Positions 16,401 to 24,836 are shown, counted from the first letter of the stretch. The stretch is DNA of 64,000 nt from an uncultured Chloroflexota bacterium (GCA_937974245.1 CALJKV010000005.1:62001-126000), one strand, 5' to 3'. Made by a program: numbers and translations. The notes: a model not told the origin generated them from the letters alone.

Positions 16401-18375
16401 CGAACTGCCCCGGAACGTCAGTATTGATTGTATTCAGGACGCTGGATGCCTGACCGTCGCCAATCGCCAGCAAATCTGCCGCGTTTTTCAGGGGCTTGTC
16501 ATTGAACTGGGGTTGTTCAGCCAAGGCGCTCCACACATCACCCAGCGTGGGTGCTGCCTGGGGGAGCGTCAGTTGATCGTCGGAGAACAAATCGAACACA
16601 TCTGCCGACAGGTTTGGAATAAATGTGGGGTCATAATCTGCCAAGAATTTGATGACATCCGGCCCCATAGACTGGATCAGGGCCTTGACATCAATCTGGA
16701 AGGGTAGTGAGGGCATCCCAGCTGGTGTCGAGTCGGGGTTGGCAAGCAGCATCATAAAGTTAAACAAATCAGCCGCCCGCAAAGAGGATGCGCCAAACTG
16801 TTCTGCCGCGGATTCCGGCAGTTGCAGGTTAATCAGGTCATCTGCCGTATCCAGCGTGACGCCAAACTGAGTCCCCAACAGCAGGAAGAACGGCGGCAGT
16901 GCCGGCCCTTCGGGTATATCGCTGACGGCTGTACTATTGTTGAAATTTTCGACCTGTGTGGTTTCCGGGGCAGTGTTTGACTCGACACTCGTATCATTGT
17001 TTGCACCGGGGTTATTGGCAGCAGCTTCTTGCCCGATCGCATCGCCAGAGACGAACACGCTAAAACTCGCCAGTGGCAGGTCATCAAAGCTGAAAGTAAT
17101 CAATTGTGGCTGAGAAATACGCCAGGCTTGCGGTAAATCCACCGGCGCGGGTTCAGCCACTTCTCCGGTAATGCTCTGGGCTAATGCCTTCGCCGCCAGT
17201 TCATCGCGGGTGAACCCATCCAGGTTGGCGATGAAGTCTTCCGGAAGCACGGCGAATACATCAGCCGGCATCGCTGCCAGTTGTTCCGCCTCAAAATAAT
17301 CCACCATCGAGGGTTCAAGCGCCAGCATCCGAGTCACGGTTTCCGGTGTCAGGTCGTTAGTCTGCCCTAACGCGCCAACGATTCGCCCGGAATCATAGAA
17401 CTGATTAAACACCGCTGAAATGTTGCGGGTCAGTGTTCGCATTTCCCACAAGTCGCGGGCCGTCTGGAAATGATCCAACTGCCAGCTTTCCGGTAGTTCT
17501 GGCGGGGTGGTAGGCAGTGTTGTAACCTCAACAGCTTGCAGTGTTTCAACCGCGCTTGTGTCCAGAGCATCCAGCCCCACTTTCGGCGCGACAACCGTCC
17601 ATACTTCGGGCGAAAGTTGTAGCAGCAAACTGGCCGCCTGGGTTTCAACTGGTTGTGTGACCGCCGCAAGTCCATCACCATCTGTGGGGAGTGCTTGTCC
17701 ACCGCTAATGCTGACCCGTGCCACAATATTCAGGCTTTCCAACTGCGGCACAATTTCCTGGTCAATTAGCTGTTGGAGCGCCCCTTTCTGGGATTGTGAG
17801 TCTTCGGTTTGCCCCGCGAGATAGGCCAATAGAGTCTGCACCGTATCGTCCGGCAGCATTCCCCAGACTTCCGGTGTCAACTGGAACAGGAAATTAGAGT
17901 CCTGCCCGGCCAGATAAAGTAGGACATCTGGCGTCAGGTCAGCCAGAAGGCGATCCGCGAAATCGCGTGCGTTTTCACCAGCCGGCGGCGCAATGCGGCG
18001 CTGCGGTAGCCAGACACTATCTATTGCTTCCCTAATGCTCGTCCGCAGCTTTTCCTGGTTCAAGCCGAAGTCATTTCGGGCCTGAATCACCGCACCAAAT
18101 GCCCCGGTGGTCTGGGTTTCGATATTGACGACATCTTCAATCTGGGAAAGCGCGTCTTCCATTGGTTTGGTGACGACGGTCAGCACTTGCTCACTCGTCA
18201 TGCCTGATGCTTGTGCCAGAATAACCGTTGTCGGGAACTCAATTGAAGGAATGAGTTCCTGTTTAAGCTGGGTAATGGCATAAACGCCAAGGGTCAGGAA
18301 AGTAACCACGAATATGAGAGTGACTGCTCGGAAACGTAGCGACAGGTTGGTTACGAGACTAAAGAGGGATTTCAT
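13450..18375 (-). CDS. Very large RND-family transporter with helical repeats in the periplasmic part
   Basis: About 1641 residues, where RND efflux pumps usually have 1000-1100. The ATG at 18375 is chosen over the longer frame to 18486 because AGGAG stands 11 bases before it and the first helix (LIFVVTFLTLGVYAI) then falls at the normal place. RND marks: KQELIPSIEFPT after helix 1, TKPMEDALSQIEDV, TLSGLTVAIGRVVDDSIVVLENIFRE (proton-relay helix 4 with paired Asp), FLPLGLTGGIIGEFF, and GIVVTNAVVLIDRV near the end. Between the first porter segment (about residue 120) and NPSLVLTVYKT (about 880) lies a long insertion with about six copies of a unit of type PDVxxYLAxxxPNFxxxLxxDVLxxLPxD. Another 80-residue hydrophobic block precedes the SIPLSLAMAM helix. 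Substrate unknown; no adaptor or outer-membrane gene is adjacent. Confidence 0.85.
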   Translation of the reverse strand: MKSLFSLVTNLSLRFRAVTLIFVVTFLTLGVYAITQLKQELIPSIEFPTTVILAQASGMTSEQVLTVVTKPMEDALSQIEDVVNIETQTTGAFGAVIQARNDFGLNQEKLRTSIREAIDSVWLPQRRIAPPAGENARDFADRLLADLTPDVLLYLAGQDSNFLFQLTPEVWGMLPDDTVQTLLAYLAGQTEDSQSQKGALQQLIDQEIVPQLESLNIVARVSISGGQALPTDGDGLAAVTQPVETQAASLLLQLSPEVWTVVAPKVGLDALDTSAVETLQAVEVTTLPTTPPELPESWQLDHFQTARDLWEMRTLTRNISAVFNQFYDSGRIVGALGQTNDLTPETVTRMLALEPSMVDYFEAEQLAAMPADVFAVLPEDFIANLDGFTRDELAAKALAQSITGEVAEPAPVDLPQAWRISQPQLITFSFDDLPLASFSVFVSGDAIGQEAAANNPGANNDTSVESNTAPETTQVENFNNSTAVSDIPEGPALPPFFLLLGTQFGVTLDTADDLINLQLPESAAEQFGASSLRAADLFNFMMLLANPDSTPAGMPSLPFQIDVKALIQSMGPDVIKFLADYDPTFIPNLSADVFDLFSDDQLTLPQAAPTLGDVWSALAEQPQFNDKPLKNAADLLAIGDGQASSVLNTINTDVPGQFAGYDVRLFDSLSTGTVRYLALQEPNFYSNLDSGVLTKLSPDVLNLLPQDILNGLDEATTATVAAIASGEQNSAAQKLAALYTTNVPPADPNAPPLTADWQFVGDFIGIELDSADDLFRFSDQTGIPSQFMNGFFNSAGGRNFAPGLFGGLSYEAIQYISANGREPGFLDNLGVDALRLLTPEVLAQLPEAVQARAQSNGETFTPTAAVTRANGNPSLVLTVYKTSDANTVEAFHRVNDVINEINATNENIDVNVAFEQASFIEESIAGVAREGGLGGFFAVIIILIFLSAGVWARSPRNIVGIALFVLSTVALGAVVLSGADAAGGDLGLAFAQADVILRVLLLLGMISGLLVLLWPGNLPYPAWRSTLVVGISIPLSLAMAMAFMNWIPPLVHGWLAPSAETSSFLNFILRLFPESISINIMTLSGLTVAIGRVVDDSIVVLENIFREIQAGGDKRKAIIQGTRDVSVAIFAATVITVVVFLPLGLTGGIIGEFFLPFGLAVTYSLMSSFVVAITVVPVLAYMFIGKEDVSEEEHESWLERAYAPVLRWALANGRNRVIVLGIAIASMIFGFALFGSRPTTFIPSLGEPQIQVSVSMPSSTKILETNTLVTELEGAIQSIIPADQLKILLTTVGGGGASLESLVLGGGGVSENAANITIGIESQDKTDEWTQQIRAEAERIFGKENVTVSAASLSDQGFGGFALVISGPQDEIEAINGRVIETLNNVEGLANVTSNLETLSEASSSDGPTTYIRIDGEPAIQYSGELETENTLGVTGQALEAIKAMPDLPDGVKVSQGFESELQTQGFGSLIVAMLIAMLIVFIVLVITFGSLVHWFDIMLSIMVAPVGAAVALTLTNRVLGISAMIGMLMLIGIVVTNAVVLIDRVQANQRERKMSTNDALTEAGGRRLRPIIMTALATIIALIPLAVGLSEGAIIASELGTVVIGGLFSSTLLTLIVVPVAYSLLDPLHRRFAGLVGRGK

Positions 18376-18503
18376 CCAGAACGCACTCCTGAGTAGATAT
18401 AAGCACAATGGGGAGAATGCCGCATTGCGTAAACAACAAAATACACGATTTATTCCCTGGTCAGGGATAAACGTGCTGTTTTTCACGAACTATACAGGAC
18501 GAT

Positions 18504-18531
18504 TGTATACTGAGTGTCCAATAAAATGCAA
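18504..18531 (-). promoter_or_regulatory. Candidate promoter for the RND transporter gene
   Basis: Reading the minus strand, TTGCAT (18531-18526) is followed after 16 bases by TATACA (18509-18504), with TACAAT overlapping two bases further on. It lies about 130 bases before the chosen start, leaving a long leader. Confidence 0.5.
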
Positions 18532-18607
18532 TCCTGTTACAGATTAGCATTATGTGACGCTTGGCTGACCTGAAGCGATAAGGACTCATCGCTGCAGGGG
18601 TTTTCCC

Positions 18608-19315
18608 TTAGCCAAGATAAGCAGAGATGATTTTGGGGTTTTGCTGGAGCTGTTCCGCCGGGCCTTCGTAAGCGATGGTGCCGCGCTCGATAACATACCC
18701 GTAATCGGCGATTTGCAACGCTTTGCGCGCATTCTGCTCCACCAGCAGAATCGGGATGCCGCGCTTTTTGATCTCGGCGATAATGTGGAAAATCTCGTTG
18801 ACCAACAGCGGAGCCAACCCCATACTTGGTTCATCCAGCATCAGCAGGGCAGGCTGCACCATCAGTGCCCTCCCAACGGCCAGCATCTGCTGTTCACCGC
18901 CACTGAGAGATCCGGCCTTCTGGGTGCGGCGCTCGGCCAACCGGGGGAAACGGGCGAAAATATCGTTGAGGTCAGCCTGGATACCGGCACGGTCTTTACG
19001 TGGGTAAGCGCCCATCCATAAATTTTCTTCCACACTCATATTGGCGATCACCAACCGGCCTTCCGGTACCTGCACCAGCCCCAGGCCGGTTACACGATCC
19101 GCGCGCCAGCCAGTGATGTCCCGTCCATCAAACAGGACTTTGCCACTGCTCGGTTTCAACAATCCGCTGATACTGTTCAGCGTCGTGGATTTGCCGGCAC
19201 CGTTCGCACCAATCAGACTGACAACCTGTCCGCGCTCCACCTGGAACGAGATTCCCCTCAAGGCTTTAATGGCGCCGTAACTCGTGTGTAAATTTGAGAC
19301 TTCAAGTAAGGCCAT
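18608..19315 (-). CDS. livF: Branched-chain amino acid-type ABC transporter ATPase (LivF)
   Basis: 235 residues, one of the two nucleotide-binding subunits of the importer. Walker A GANGAGKST, signature LSGGEQQMLAVGRAL, Walker B LLMLDEPSMGLAP and the switch region LLVEQNA are all intact. ELQ/AYLG-type ending (QNPKIISAYLG) is typical of LivF. It is the last gene of the five-gene minus-strand operon, 63 bases after livG. Energises uptake of leucine-type amino acids, amides or related solutes. Confidence 0.93.
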   Translation of the reverse strand: MALLEVSNLHTSYGAIKALRGISFQVERGQVVSLIGANGAGKSTTLNSISGLLKPSSGKVLFDGRDITGWRADRVTGLGLVQVPEGRLVIANMSVEENLWMGAYPRKDRAGIQADLNDIFARFPRLAERRTQKAGSLSGGEQQMLAVGRALMVQPALLMLDEPSMGLAPLLVNEIFHIIAEIKKRGIPILLVEQNARKALQIADYGYVIERGTIAYEGPAEQLQQNPKIISAYLG

Positions 19316-19378
19316 AACCTGCTCTGCTTAATAATGAATATCATGGGCACATTGAATGGGCTTATCTTTTGCTTTCAG

Positions 19379-20140
19379 TCAATCCTCATCCTGGCCGAGA
19401 TAGGCTTCAATCACCTGCGGATTGTGCTTAATCTCATCGGGCGTACCTTGTGCGATAATCTGCCCGAAGTTCAGTACGTAGATTTCGTCGCAAACCTGGT
19501 GAATCAGCGACATATCATGTTCAATCACCAGTACTGTCAGCCCATCTTCCCGTACCAGGCGCAGGATCTGCTCGCCCAGTGCTTCTGTTTCTACCGGGTT
19601 CATCCCTGCGGTAGGTTCGTCCAGCAGCAGCAGTTTTGGCTGTGTCCCCAGCGCGCGTGCCATTTCCAGCCGGCGTTGGTCACCATAGGGCAGATTGCCG
19701 GCACGCAATTTTGCCACCGGAGTCAGGTTGAAGCGTTCTAATAGGCCGCTGGCGGTATCGCGCAGGCGTCTTTCTTCCCGCAGGTAACGCGGTGTGAACA
19801 CCAGCGCATCCAGGATAGAGGCGCTGCCTCGTCCATGCTGGCTGATGAGCAGATTCTCCAATGCCGTCATCTCGCCGAACAGCCGGATATTCTGGTAGGT
19901 TCGGGCGATGCCGAGCTGGGCGATATGGTGCGGTGCTCGCGTGTGAATCGGTGTACCGTTGAAGAGGATTTCACCGCTGGTGGGGTGGTCAAGCCCGCTG
20001 ATATTATTGATGAGTGTTGTTTTGCCTGCCCCATTCGGCCCGATTAGGCCGACGACCTTACCCGTTGGCACGAGCATATTCACCTGGTTGAGCGCCTGTA
20101 GCCCGCCAAATAAGCGCGAGACGTTGCGAAGTTCCAACAT
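19379..20140 (-). CDS. livG: Branched-chain amino acid-type ABC transporter ATPase (LivG)
   Basis: 253 residues from the ATG at 20140, which follows the livM stop by two bases and has a strong GGAGGTG site; the longer open frame to 20212 would overlap livM and is rejected. Walker A GPNGAGKTT, signature LPYGDQRRLEMARAL, Walker B LLLLDEPTAGMNP, and VIEHDMSLI switch His. The YGDQRRLE signature is the LivG form. Pairs with LivF. Confidence 0.93.
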   Translation of the reverse strand: MLELRNVSRLFGGLQALNQVNMLVPTGKVVGLIGPNGAGKTTLINNISGLDHPTSGEILFNGTPIHTRAPHHIAQLGIARTYQNIRLFGEMTALENLLISQHGRGSASILDALVFTPRYLREERRLRDTASGLLERFNLTPVAKLRAGNLPYGDQRRLEMARALGTQPKLLLLDEPTAGMNPVETEALGEQILRLVREDGLTVLVIEHDMSLIHQVCDEIYVLNFGQIIAQGTPDEIKHNPQVIEAYLGQDED

Positions 20141-20142
20141 AC

Positions 20143-21066
20143 TCACGACACCTCCGTAGTGAGTGTGTCGCCCTGCTTTTTGCCACGCAACCGCGCCCAC
20201 ATCTGCGACCATCCCGCAGGATTCACCATCCCGCCGGGAAGGTAGACGATCACCAGCAGGAGAATCGAGCCGTTGACGATACCCCGGTACTGTTTGAAGT
20301 CGCGTAATATTTCTGGTAAGGCGGTCAGCACAAAGCCGCCCACCAATGGCCCGACCCAGGTGGACGTGCCGCCCAGCACGGCGAATGCCAGAATGCTCAC
20401 GGCTTGGTCAAAACCGTAGTCGCCCGGGCTGATTGTACGTGTCAGATGGGCTTTTAGCACCCCGGCTGCGGCGGCTAGCACCGCGCTCATGATAAATACC
20501 ATGTTCTTCGTGTAGACCACATTGATGCCCATATTTGCAGCGGCGGGTTCATCCTGGCGCACAGCGGCCATCGCCCTGCCAAAGCGGGAACGGTGCAGCC
20601 TAATCATAATGAAGCCCGTCACTACCAGGAACGCCAGGAGATGCCACGTTTCGGTAATTTTCGGAATGCCGGTGATGCCCAGTGCGCCGCGCGTCAGCCG
20701 CACACTCTCGCCGGTAATCGAACCGGCCAGAGTATCGAAATTGAGGATCAGAATACGGACCACTTCGCCAAAGCCTATGGTGGCAATCGCCAGGTAAATA
20801 TCCTTAAGTCGCAGGACAGGTAATCCGATAGGTACGGCCAGCACCCCCGCCACCACCATCCCGCCGATTAAACCGACCCATAATGGCTGATTGAAGTTCT
20901 GCGTCAAAATAACGCCAGTATACGCCCCGATGGACATAAACCCGGCATTCGCCAGTGAGAACATGCCGGTGTACAACACCAGATACATGCTGAGTCCCAG
21001 GATAGCGTTAATCAGCATGAACTGCATAACGATTTCGGTAATACCGATGCTGCGTAAAAATTCCAT
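20143..21066 (-). CDS. livM: Branched-chain amino acid-type ABC transporter permease (LivM)
   Basis: 307 residues with about eight to nine hydrophobic segments. Family marks: LVLYTGMFSLANAGFMSIGAY near the N-terminus, IATIGFGEVVRIL, and the coupling region RLHRSRFGRAMAAVRQDEPAAANMGI that contacts the ATPase. It starts 3 bases after the livH stop. Product is the inner-membrane half of the importer together with LivH. Confidence 0.92.
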   Translation of the reverse strand: MEFLRSIGITEIVMQFMLINAILGLSMYLVLYTGMFSLANAGFMSIGAYTGVILTQNFNQPLWVGLIGGMVVAGVLAVPIGLPVLRLKDIYLAIATIGFGEVVRILILNFDTLAGSITGESVRLTRGALGITGIPKITETWHLLAFLVVTGFIMIRLHRSRFGRAMAAVRQDEPAAANMGINVVYTKNMVFIMSAVLAAAAGVLKAHLTRTISPGDYGFDQAVSILAFAVLGGTSTWVGPLVGGFVLTALPEILRDFKQYRGIVNGSILLLVIVYLPGGMVNPAGWSQMWARLRGKKQGDTLTTEVS

Positions 21067-21069
21067 AAA

Positions 21070-21954
21070 TCAGGCCCGCGTGTGTTCTTTTTGCCCGACT
21101 AAACCCTGTGGGCGGAATAATAGAATCAGGAATAACAACGTAAACACAAAGGCGTCTCGATAATTGCTGCCGCCATTGGCAATACTGAAGACTTCCAGCG
21201 CCGCTACCACAAATCCGCCAACCACCGCGCCCTGAATATTACCCATCCCGCCCAGCACGATGACCGTCAATCCCTTTAGCGCGACCTGGTCGCCCATGAA
21301 CGGCGTCATGGAGTTATACGCCAGCCCGTACAGCACCCCAGCAGCACCGGCCAGCGCCCCGGCCAGGAAGAATGTCATTCTGAAAATGCCACTGACGTTA
21401 ACTCCGAGGAGACTGGCAACCCGCTGATTGAAGGCGACTGCCCGCATTGCTTGTCCGGCACGGGTGCGAATGACCATGTATTGCAGCAGTGCCATCAGTG
21501 CGACGGATACTAGCAGAATGATGATCTGTATAGGTGTTATACGGAAGGGGAGTCCCTCTATTGTGTCCGTGGGGATGCTGCCTAACGGGAAACGTTGTGG
21601 TTGAGTGCCGAAAATCAGTTGAGCGATATTCACCAGGAGAATAGCCGCGCCGATACTGCTGATGAGTTGGGCGATTCGGGGCGCATTCCGGCGGCGCAGG
21701 GGTGCGAAGGCCACTGCATCTAGCAGCACACCAATTAGACCTGCGCCCAGCATGGCAACCGGAATTGCCAGCCACACCGAAAAACTGAACTGAGTCACCA
21801 TCACCAGCCCAATAAACGCGCCCCACATAAAGACGGCGCTGTGAGCCAGGTTAAGGACTCCGAGAATGCTGAAAACCAGGGCGTATCCCAACGCGAATAA
21901 ACTATAGACCCCGCCGAGCCAGATGGCATTAACAACTTGTTGTGTAATATTCAT
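21070..21954 (-). CDS. livH: Branched-chain amino acid-type ABC transporter permease (LivH)
   Basis: 294 residues, multi-spanning. Family marks: LGYALVFSILGVLNLAHSAVFMWGAF near the N-terminus, the coupling stretch RTRAGQAMRAVAFNQRVASLLGV, and LKGLTVIVLGGMGNIQGAVVGG. It is separated from the binding-protein gene by a strong stem-loop and from livM by 3 bases. Confidence 0.92.
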   Translation of the reverse strand: MNITQQVVNAIWLGGVYSLFALGYALVFSILGVLNLAHSAVFMWGAFIGLVMVTQFSFSVWLAIPVAMLGAGLIGVLLDAVAFAPLRRRNAPRIAQLISSIGAAILLVNIAQLIFGTQPQRFPLGSIPTDTIEGLPFRITPIQIIILLVSVALMALLQYMVIRTRAGQAMRAVAFNQRVASLLGVNVSGIFRMTFFLAGALAGAAGVLYGLAYNSMTPFMGDQVALKGLTVIVLGGMGNIQGAVVGGFVVAALEVFSIANGGSNYRDAFVFTLLFLILLFRPQGLVGQKEHTRA

Positions 21955-21963
21955 AATTTTGGA

Positions 21964-21996
21964 GTCCTGGGGCGATGATGATGACCGCCCCAGGAC
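21964..21996 (-). terminator. Intercistronic stem-loop between the binding protein and livH
   Basis: An 11-bp perfect stem, GTCCTGGGGCG / CGCCCCAGGAC, with an 11-base loop sits in the 75-base gap after the binding-protein gene. No U tract. Same position and likely the same role as the stem-loop after the binding-protein gene at 2012-2035: excess binding-protein mRNA over downstream genes. Confidence 0.55.
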
Positions 21997-22029
21997 GCTT
22001 ACTTTCCGTTATATCGAATAGGCCGCGAA

Positions 22030-23232
22030 CTATTCGCCCATCACCAGTGCCAGCGGTTGGAACTTGCCATCCACGACTATCTGCGCGATTGGGTCGTGAA
22101 CCGGATTACGGTCTTCGTCGAAGCTGAATACACCCAACGGGCTGTCGAAGTCCGCGATTCCGGCCAGCGAGTCCCGTACGGCGGTGCGATCCGTTGAGTC
22201 CGCGCAGCGAATTGCCGTCGCCATCAGCCACGCGCCGGTATAAGCCTGCGCCGCGAACTGGTCAGGGGACATTTCATAGGCCGCTTCGTACATTTCAACG
22301 AATTGTACACTGCTCTCGGTAGGGTTCGGGTTGCCGTAGTTCCACGCGCCGCCCACAATCAGGCCTTCCGAGTCAGCGCCGGTATCCCGCAGCACCGCCG
22401 GGGAGTTGAAACCATTGCCACCGATGATCGGGCCTTCATAGCCCAGTGCCCGCGCCTGGAGAATAATCTGTGTGGCTTCTGCCGCCAGTGCCGAGACAAC
22501 CAGCGCATCCGGTTCAGCAGCAATCAGGTTGGTCAACTGCGCGTTGAAGTCCACATCGCCCTTAGCGAAGGTTTCTTCACTCAGAATTTCAATACCGTTT
22601 TCTTCCAGGGCGGCCTTGAAGACTTCGTAACCGCTCACGGTGAAGTCATCGTCATTGCCATAGAACAGGCCGACTTTTGCCAATCCCAGGATTTCCGCGG
22701 CCTGGGCAATTGTGCCGGGGATCACCGCGCCTTCCGGCAGGCTGTCACGGAAAACATAATCGCCCATTTCGGTGATGCCGTTTGCCGTATTGCTCACGCC
22801 CATCACAACGGTGCTGTTTTCCTGTGCTACTGGGTCGGCGGCAAAGGCTTCCGAAGAGAGGGTCGGGCCGAGTACGGCAACAACACCATCTTCTTCGACC
22901 AGTTTGGTCATGGCGGCAATAGCCTGGTCACGGTTGCCGGCGGAGTCTTCAAACATGACCACTAGCGCTGAGTTTTCGCCCAGGTAGTGCGATGCATTGA
23001 TTTCATCCACCGCGAGCTGTACCGCGTTCTGCTGGGCTGTGCCGTATACAGCGACGGCTTCACTCAGGCCAAAAATCGCGCCGACATTGACAGTTTCCGG
23101 TAGGTTTTCCGGTGTTGGGCATTGTTCCCAGAAGCCGACCAGGGGCTGCTCCATCGTATCATCTTGACCGAAGGTCGCGGTGACGGGCAGCAACAAAGCA
23201 AACACCATAAGGATAGACAGTAATTTTTTCAT
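22030..23232 (-). CDS. Branched-chain amino acid-type substrate-binding protein
   Basis: A 400-residue secreted periplasmic-binding-fold type I protein (Leu/Ile/Val-binding or amide-binding type). Residues 1-22 form a signal peptide ending TATFGQDD without a lipobox Cys. Marks: VNVGAIFGLSEAVAVYGTAQQNAVQLAVDEIN, VAVLGPTLSSEAFAADPVAQENSTVVMGVSNTA and the GGAWNYGNPNP region. First gene of the importer operon; AGGAAGTGA precedes the ATG and a good promoter lies about 50 bases upstream. Ligand may be amino acids, urea, amides or aromatic acids. Confidence 0.9.
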   Translation of the reverse strand: MKKLLSILMVFALLLPVTATFGQDDTMEQPLVGFWEQCPTPENLPETVNVGAIFGLSEAVAVYGTAQQNAVQLAVDEINASHYLGENSALVVMFEDSAGNRDQAIAAMTKLVEEDGVVAVLGPTLSSEAFAADPVAQENSTVVMGVSNTANGITEMGDYVFRDSLPEGAVIPGTIAQAAEILGLAKVGLFYGNDDDFTVSGYEVFKAALEENGIEILSEETFAKGDVDFNAQLTNLIAAEPDALVVSALAAEATQIILQARALGYEGPIIGGNGFNSPAVLRDTGADSEGLIVGGAWNYGNPNPTESSVQFVEMYEAAYEMSPDQFAAQAYTGAWLMATAIRCADSTDRTAVRDSLAGIADFDSPLGVFSFDEDRNPVHDPIAQIVVDGKFQPLALVMGE

Positions 23233-23278
23233 GGTTCACTTCCTGAAAATAAAACGAAACAAGTTTGCGAGAATCCCG

Positions 23279-23307
23279 ATTGTAACGGATAGGCGGCAAT
23301 CTGCCAA
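23279..23307 (-). promoter_or_regulatory. Promoter for the LIV-type importer operon
   Basis: On the minus strand TTGGCA (23307-23302), a 17-base spacer, then TACAAT (23284-23279). This is a near-consensus sigma-70-type promoter about 47 bases before the binding-protein start codon. Confidence 0.7.
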
Positions 23308-23456
23308 GAAATGCTTTATTCACTTTTCTTCCCGTTATCCTGACACGTTCAATCCGCCGGACGACAAGGCGAATCGATGTTGCAGCTACGCGGAATCCGC
23401 CGCGTCCAGTGCGTTTCCAACAGGTTTTGACGGCGATTAGTGCCAGTTTTCACGAG

Positions 23457-23480
23457 TCTGATAGTTTTTGAAAGCAATCT
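23457..23480 (+). promoter_or_regulatory. Shared upstream motif, copy 1 (before HMG-CoA reductase)
   Basis: TCTGATAGTTTTTGA followed by AAGCAATCT, ending 18 bases before the reductase start codon. The same 15 bases followed by TAGCGATT occur at 27122-27144 before the DUF35 genes; 20 of 23 positions agree. Likely a binding site or promoter element common to the mevalonate genes. Confidence 0.5.
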
Positions 23481-23498
23481 ACTGGTAAAGTCGATCCC

Positions 23499-24797
23499 AT
23501 GACTACTCAACGCACATCGCGTCTACCGGGTTTCTACAAACTCTCTTTAGCCGAGCGGGTCTCGCGTATCGCAGCCTGGGCTGGCCTCAGTGCCGACGAA
23601 CAACAGGTGCTGCTTGGCAGCAGTGGGTTAGACGCCGAACAAGCTTGTCACATGATCGAGAACGCCATCGGTATGTATGCCTTGCCGTTGGGCGTTGCAA
23701 CCAATTTCCTGGTCAACGATCAGGACTATCTGATTCCGATGGTTATTGAAGAACCATCTGTGGTCGCGGCGGTCAGTAACGCGGCTCGCTTGTTTCGGGA
23801 GGGCGGTGGTTTTCGTACATCCAGTGACGAGCCGGTCATGATCGGGCAGATTCAGGTCTTGGATGTGCCGGATGTTCAGGCAGCCGCCCAGGCCGTGCTT
23901 GCGAATCAGGACATGCTCATGGCCGAAGCCGACAGGGTAGGGGGGAGCATTGTCAAGCATGGCGGTGGGGCACGGGGTATCGAAGTCCGACCTTTCCCGG
24001 AAACTCCCGCCGGGCCGATGCTCATTATTCACCTGCTCTATGACACACGGGATGCGATGGGGGCGAACGCCATCAACACCGCCGCCGAACACCTGGCGAA
24101 TCATGTCGAAGGCATCACCGGGGGGCGGGTGAACCTGCGGATTCTGAGCAACCTCACGGATCGCCGCAAAGCGAGAGCCGAGGGTATGATTCCTGCCAGC
24201 GAACTTGCAACCGACTCCCTCACGGGTGAACAGGTCGTGAAATCCGTCGTTGAAGCCGGTGTGTTTGCGGTGATTGACCCTTACCGTGCGACGACTCACA
24301 ACAAAGGCATCATGAACGGAATTGACCCGGTTGTTATTGCTACCGGCAATGACTGGCGGGCGATTGAAGCCGGGGCGCATGCTTATGCTGCTCGTGACGG
24401 TCAATACACCAGCCTGACGAAATGGTGGCAGGATGAGGACGGCAACCTGCGCGGTGCGATTGAACTCCCGCTGGCGGTAGGGATCGTCGGAGGCGCGACC
24501 CGCGTGCATCCAGCGGCAGGACTGGCGCTCAAAATCTTGAAAATTCAATCGGCGCGGCAGTTGGCGGAAGTTATCGCGGCGGTGGGACTTGCGCAGAACC
24601 TAGCGGCCATGCGTGCCCTGGCGACAGTGGGCATCCAGCAGGGACACATGCGGATGCACGCCCGGCAGCTTGCCGTTGCCGGCGGTGCAACCGGCGATCT
24701 GGTCGCCCGCGTGGTGCAAACTATGATTGAGGAGGGCAATATCCGCCTCGAACGAGCGAAAATGCTCGTCAATGAACTGACACAAACGAATGACTGA
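23499..24797 (+). CDS. mvaA: Hydroxymethylglutaryl-CoA reductase, class II type
   Basis: 432 residues. It reduces HMG-CoA to mevalonate with NAD(P)H, the committed step of the mevalonate route to isoprenoids. Soluble, lacking membrane helices, as in class II. Catalytic residues are in place: Glu84/Glu85 in EEPSVVAA, Lys269 in THNKGIMNG, Asp285 in GNDWRAIEAG, and His383 in GHMRMHARQLA on the C-terminal flap. ENAIGMYALPLGVATNF is the substrate-binding ENxIG region. First of the cluster; HMG-CoA synthase follows at 39 bases. Class II enzymes can run either way, but the synthase beside it favours synthesis. Confidence 0.93.
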   Translation: MTTQRTSRLPGFYKLSLAERVSRIAAWAGLSADEQQVLLGSSGLDAEQACHMIENAIGMYALPLGVATNFLVNDQDYLIPMVIEEPSVVAAVSNAARLFREGGGFRTSSDEPVMIGQIQVLDVPDVQAAAQAVLANQDMLMAEADRVGGSIVKHGGGARGIEVRPFPETPAGPMLIIHLLYDTRDAMGANAINTAAEHLANHVEGITGGRVNLRILSNLTDRRKARAEGMIPASELATDSLTGEQVVKSVVEAGVFAVIDPYRATTHNKGIMNGIDPVVIATGNDWRAIEAGAHAYAARDGQYTSLTKWWQDEDGNLRGAIELPLAVGIVGGATRVHPAAGLALKILKIQSARQLAEVIAAVGLAQNLAAMRALATVGIQQGHMRMHARQLAVAGGATGDLVARVVQTMIEEGNIRLERAKMLVNELTQTND

Positions 24798-24836
24798 TCC
24801 CAGAGACACTGAAAAAACGGAGGATTGAGAAACTGC

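Noticed and set aside
18376..18486. 37-residue N-terminal extension of the RND transporter
   Set aside because: AGGAG fits the ATG at 18375, and the extension begins almost at the predicted transcription start.
20141..20212. 24-residue N-terminal extension of LivG
   Set aside because: It would overlap livM; a strong GGAGGTG site stands before the ATG at 20140.
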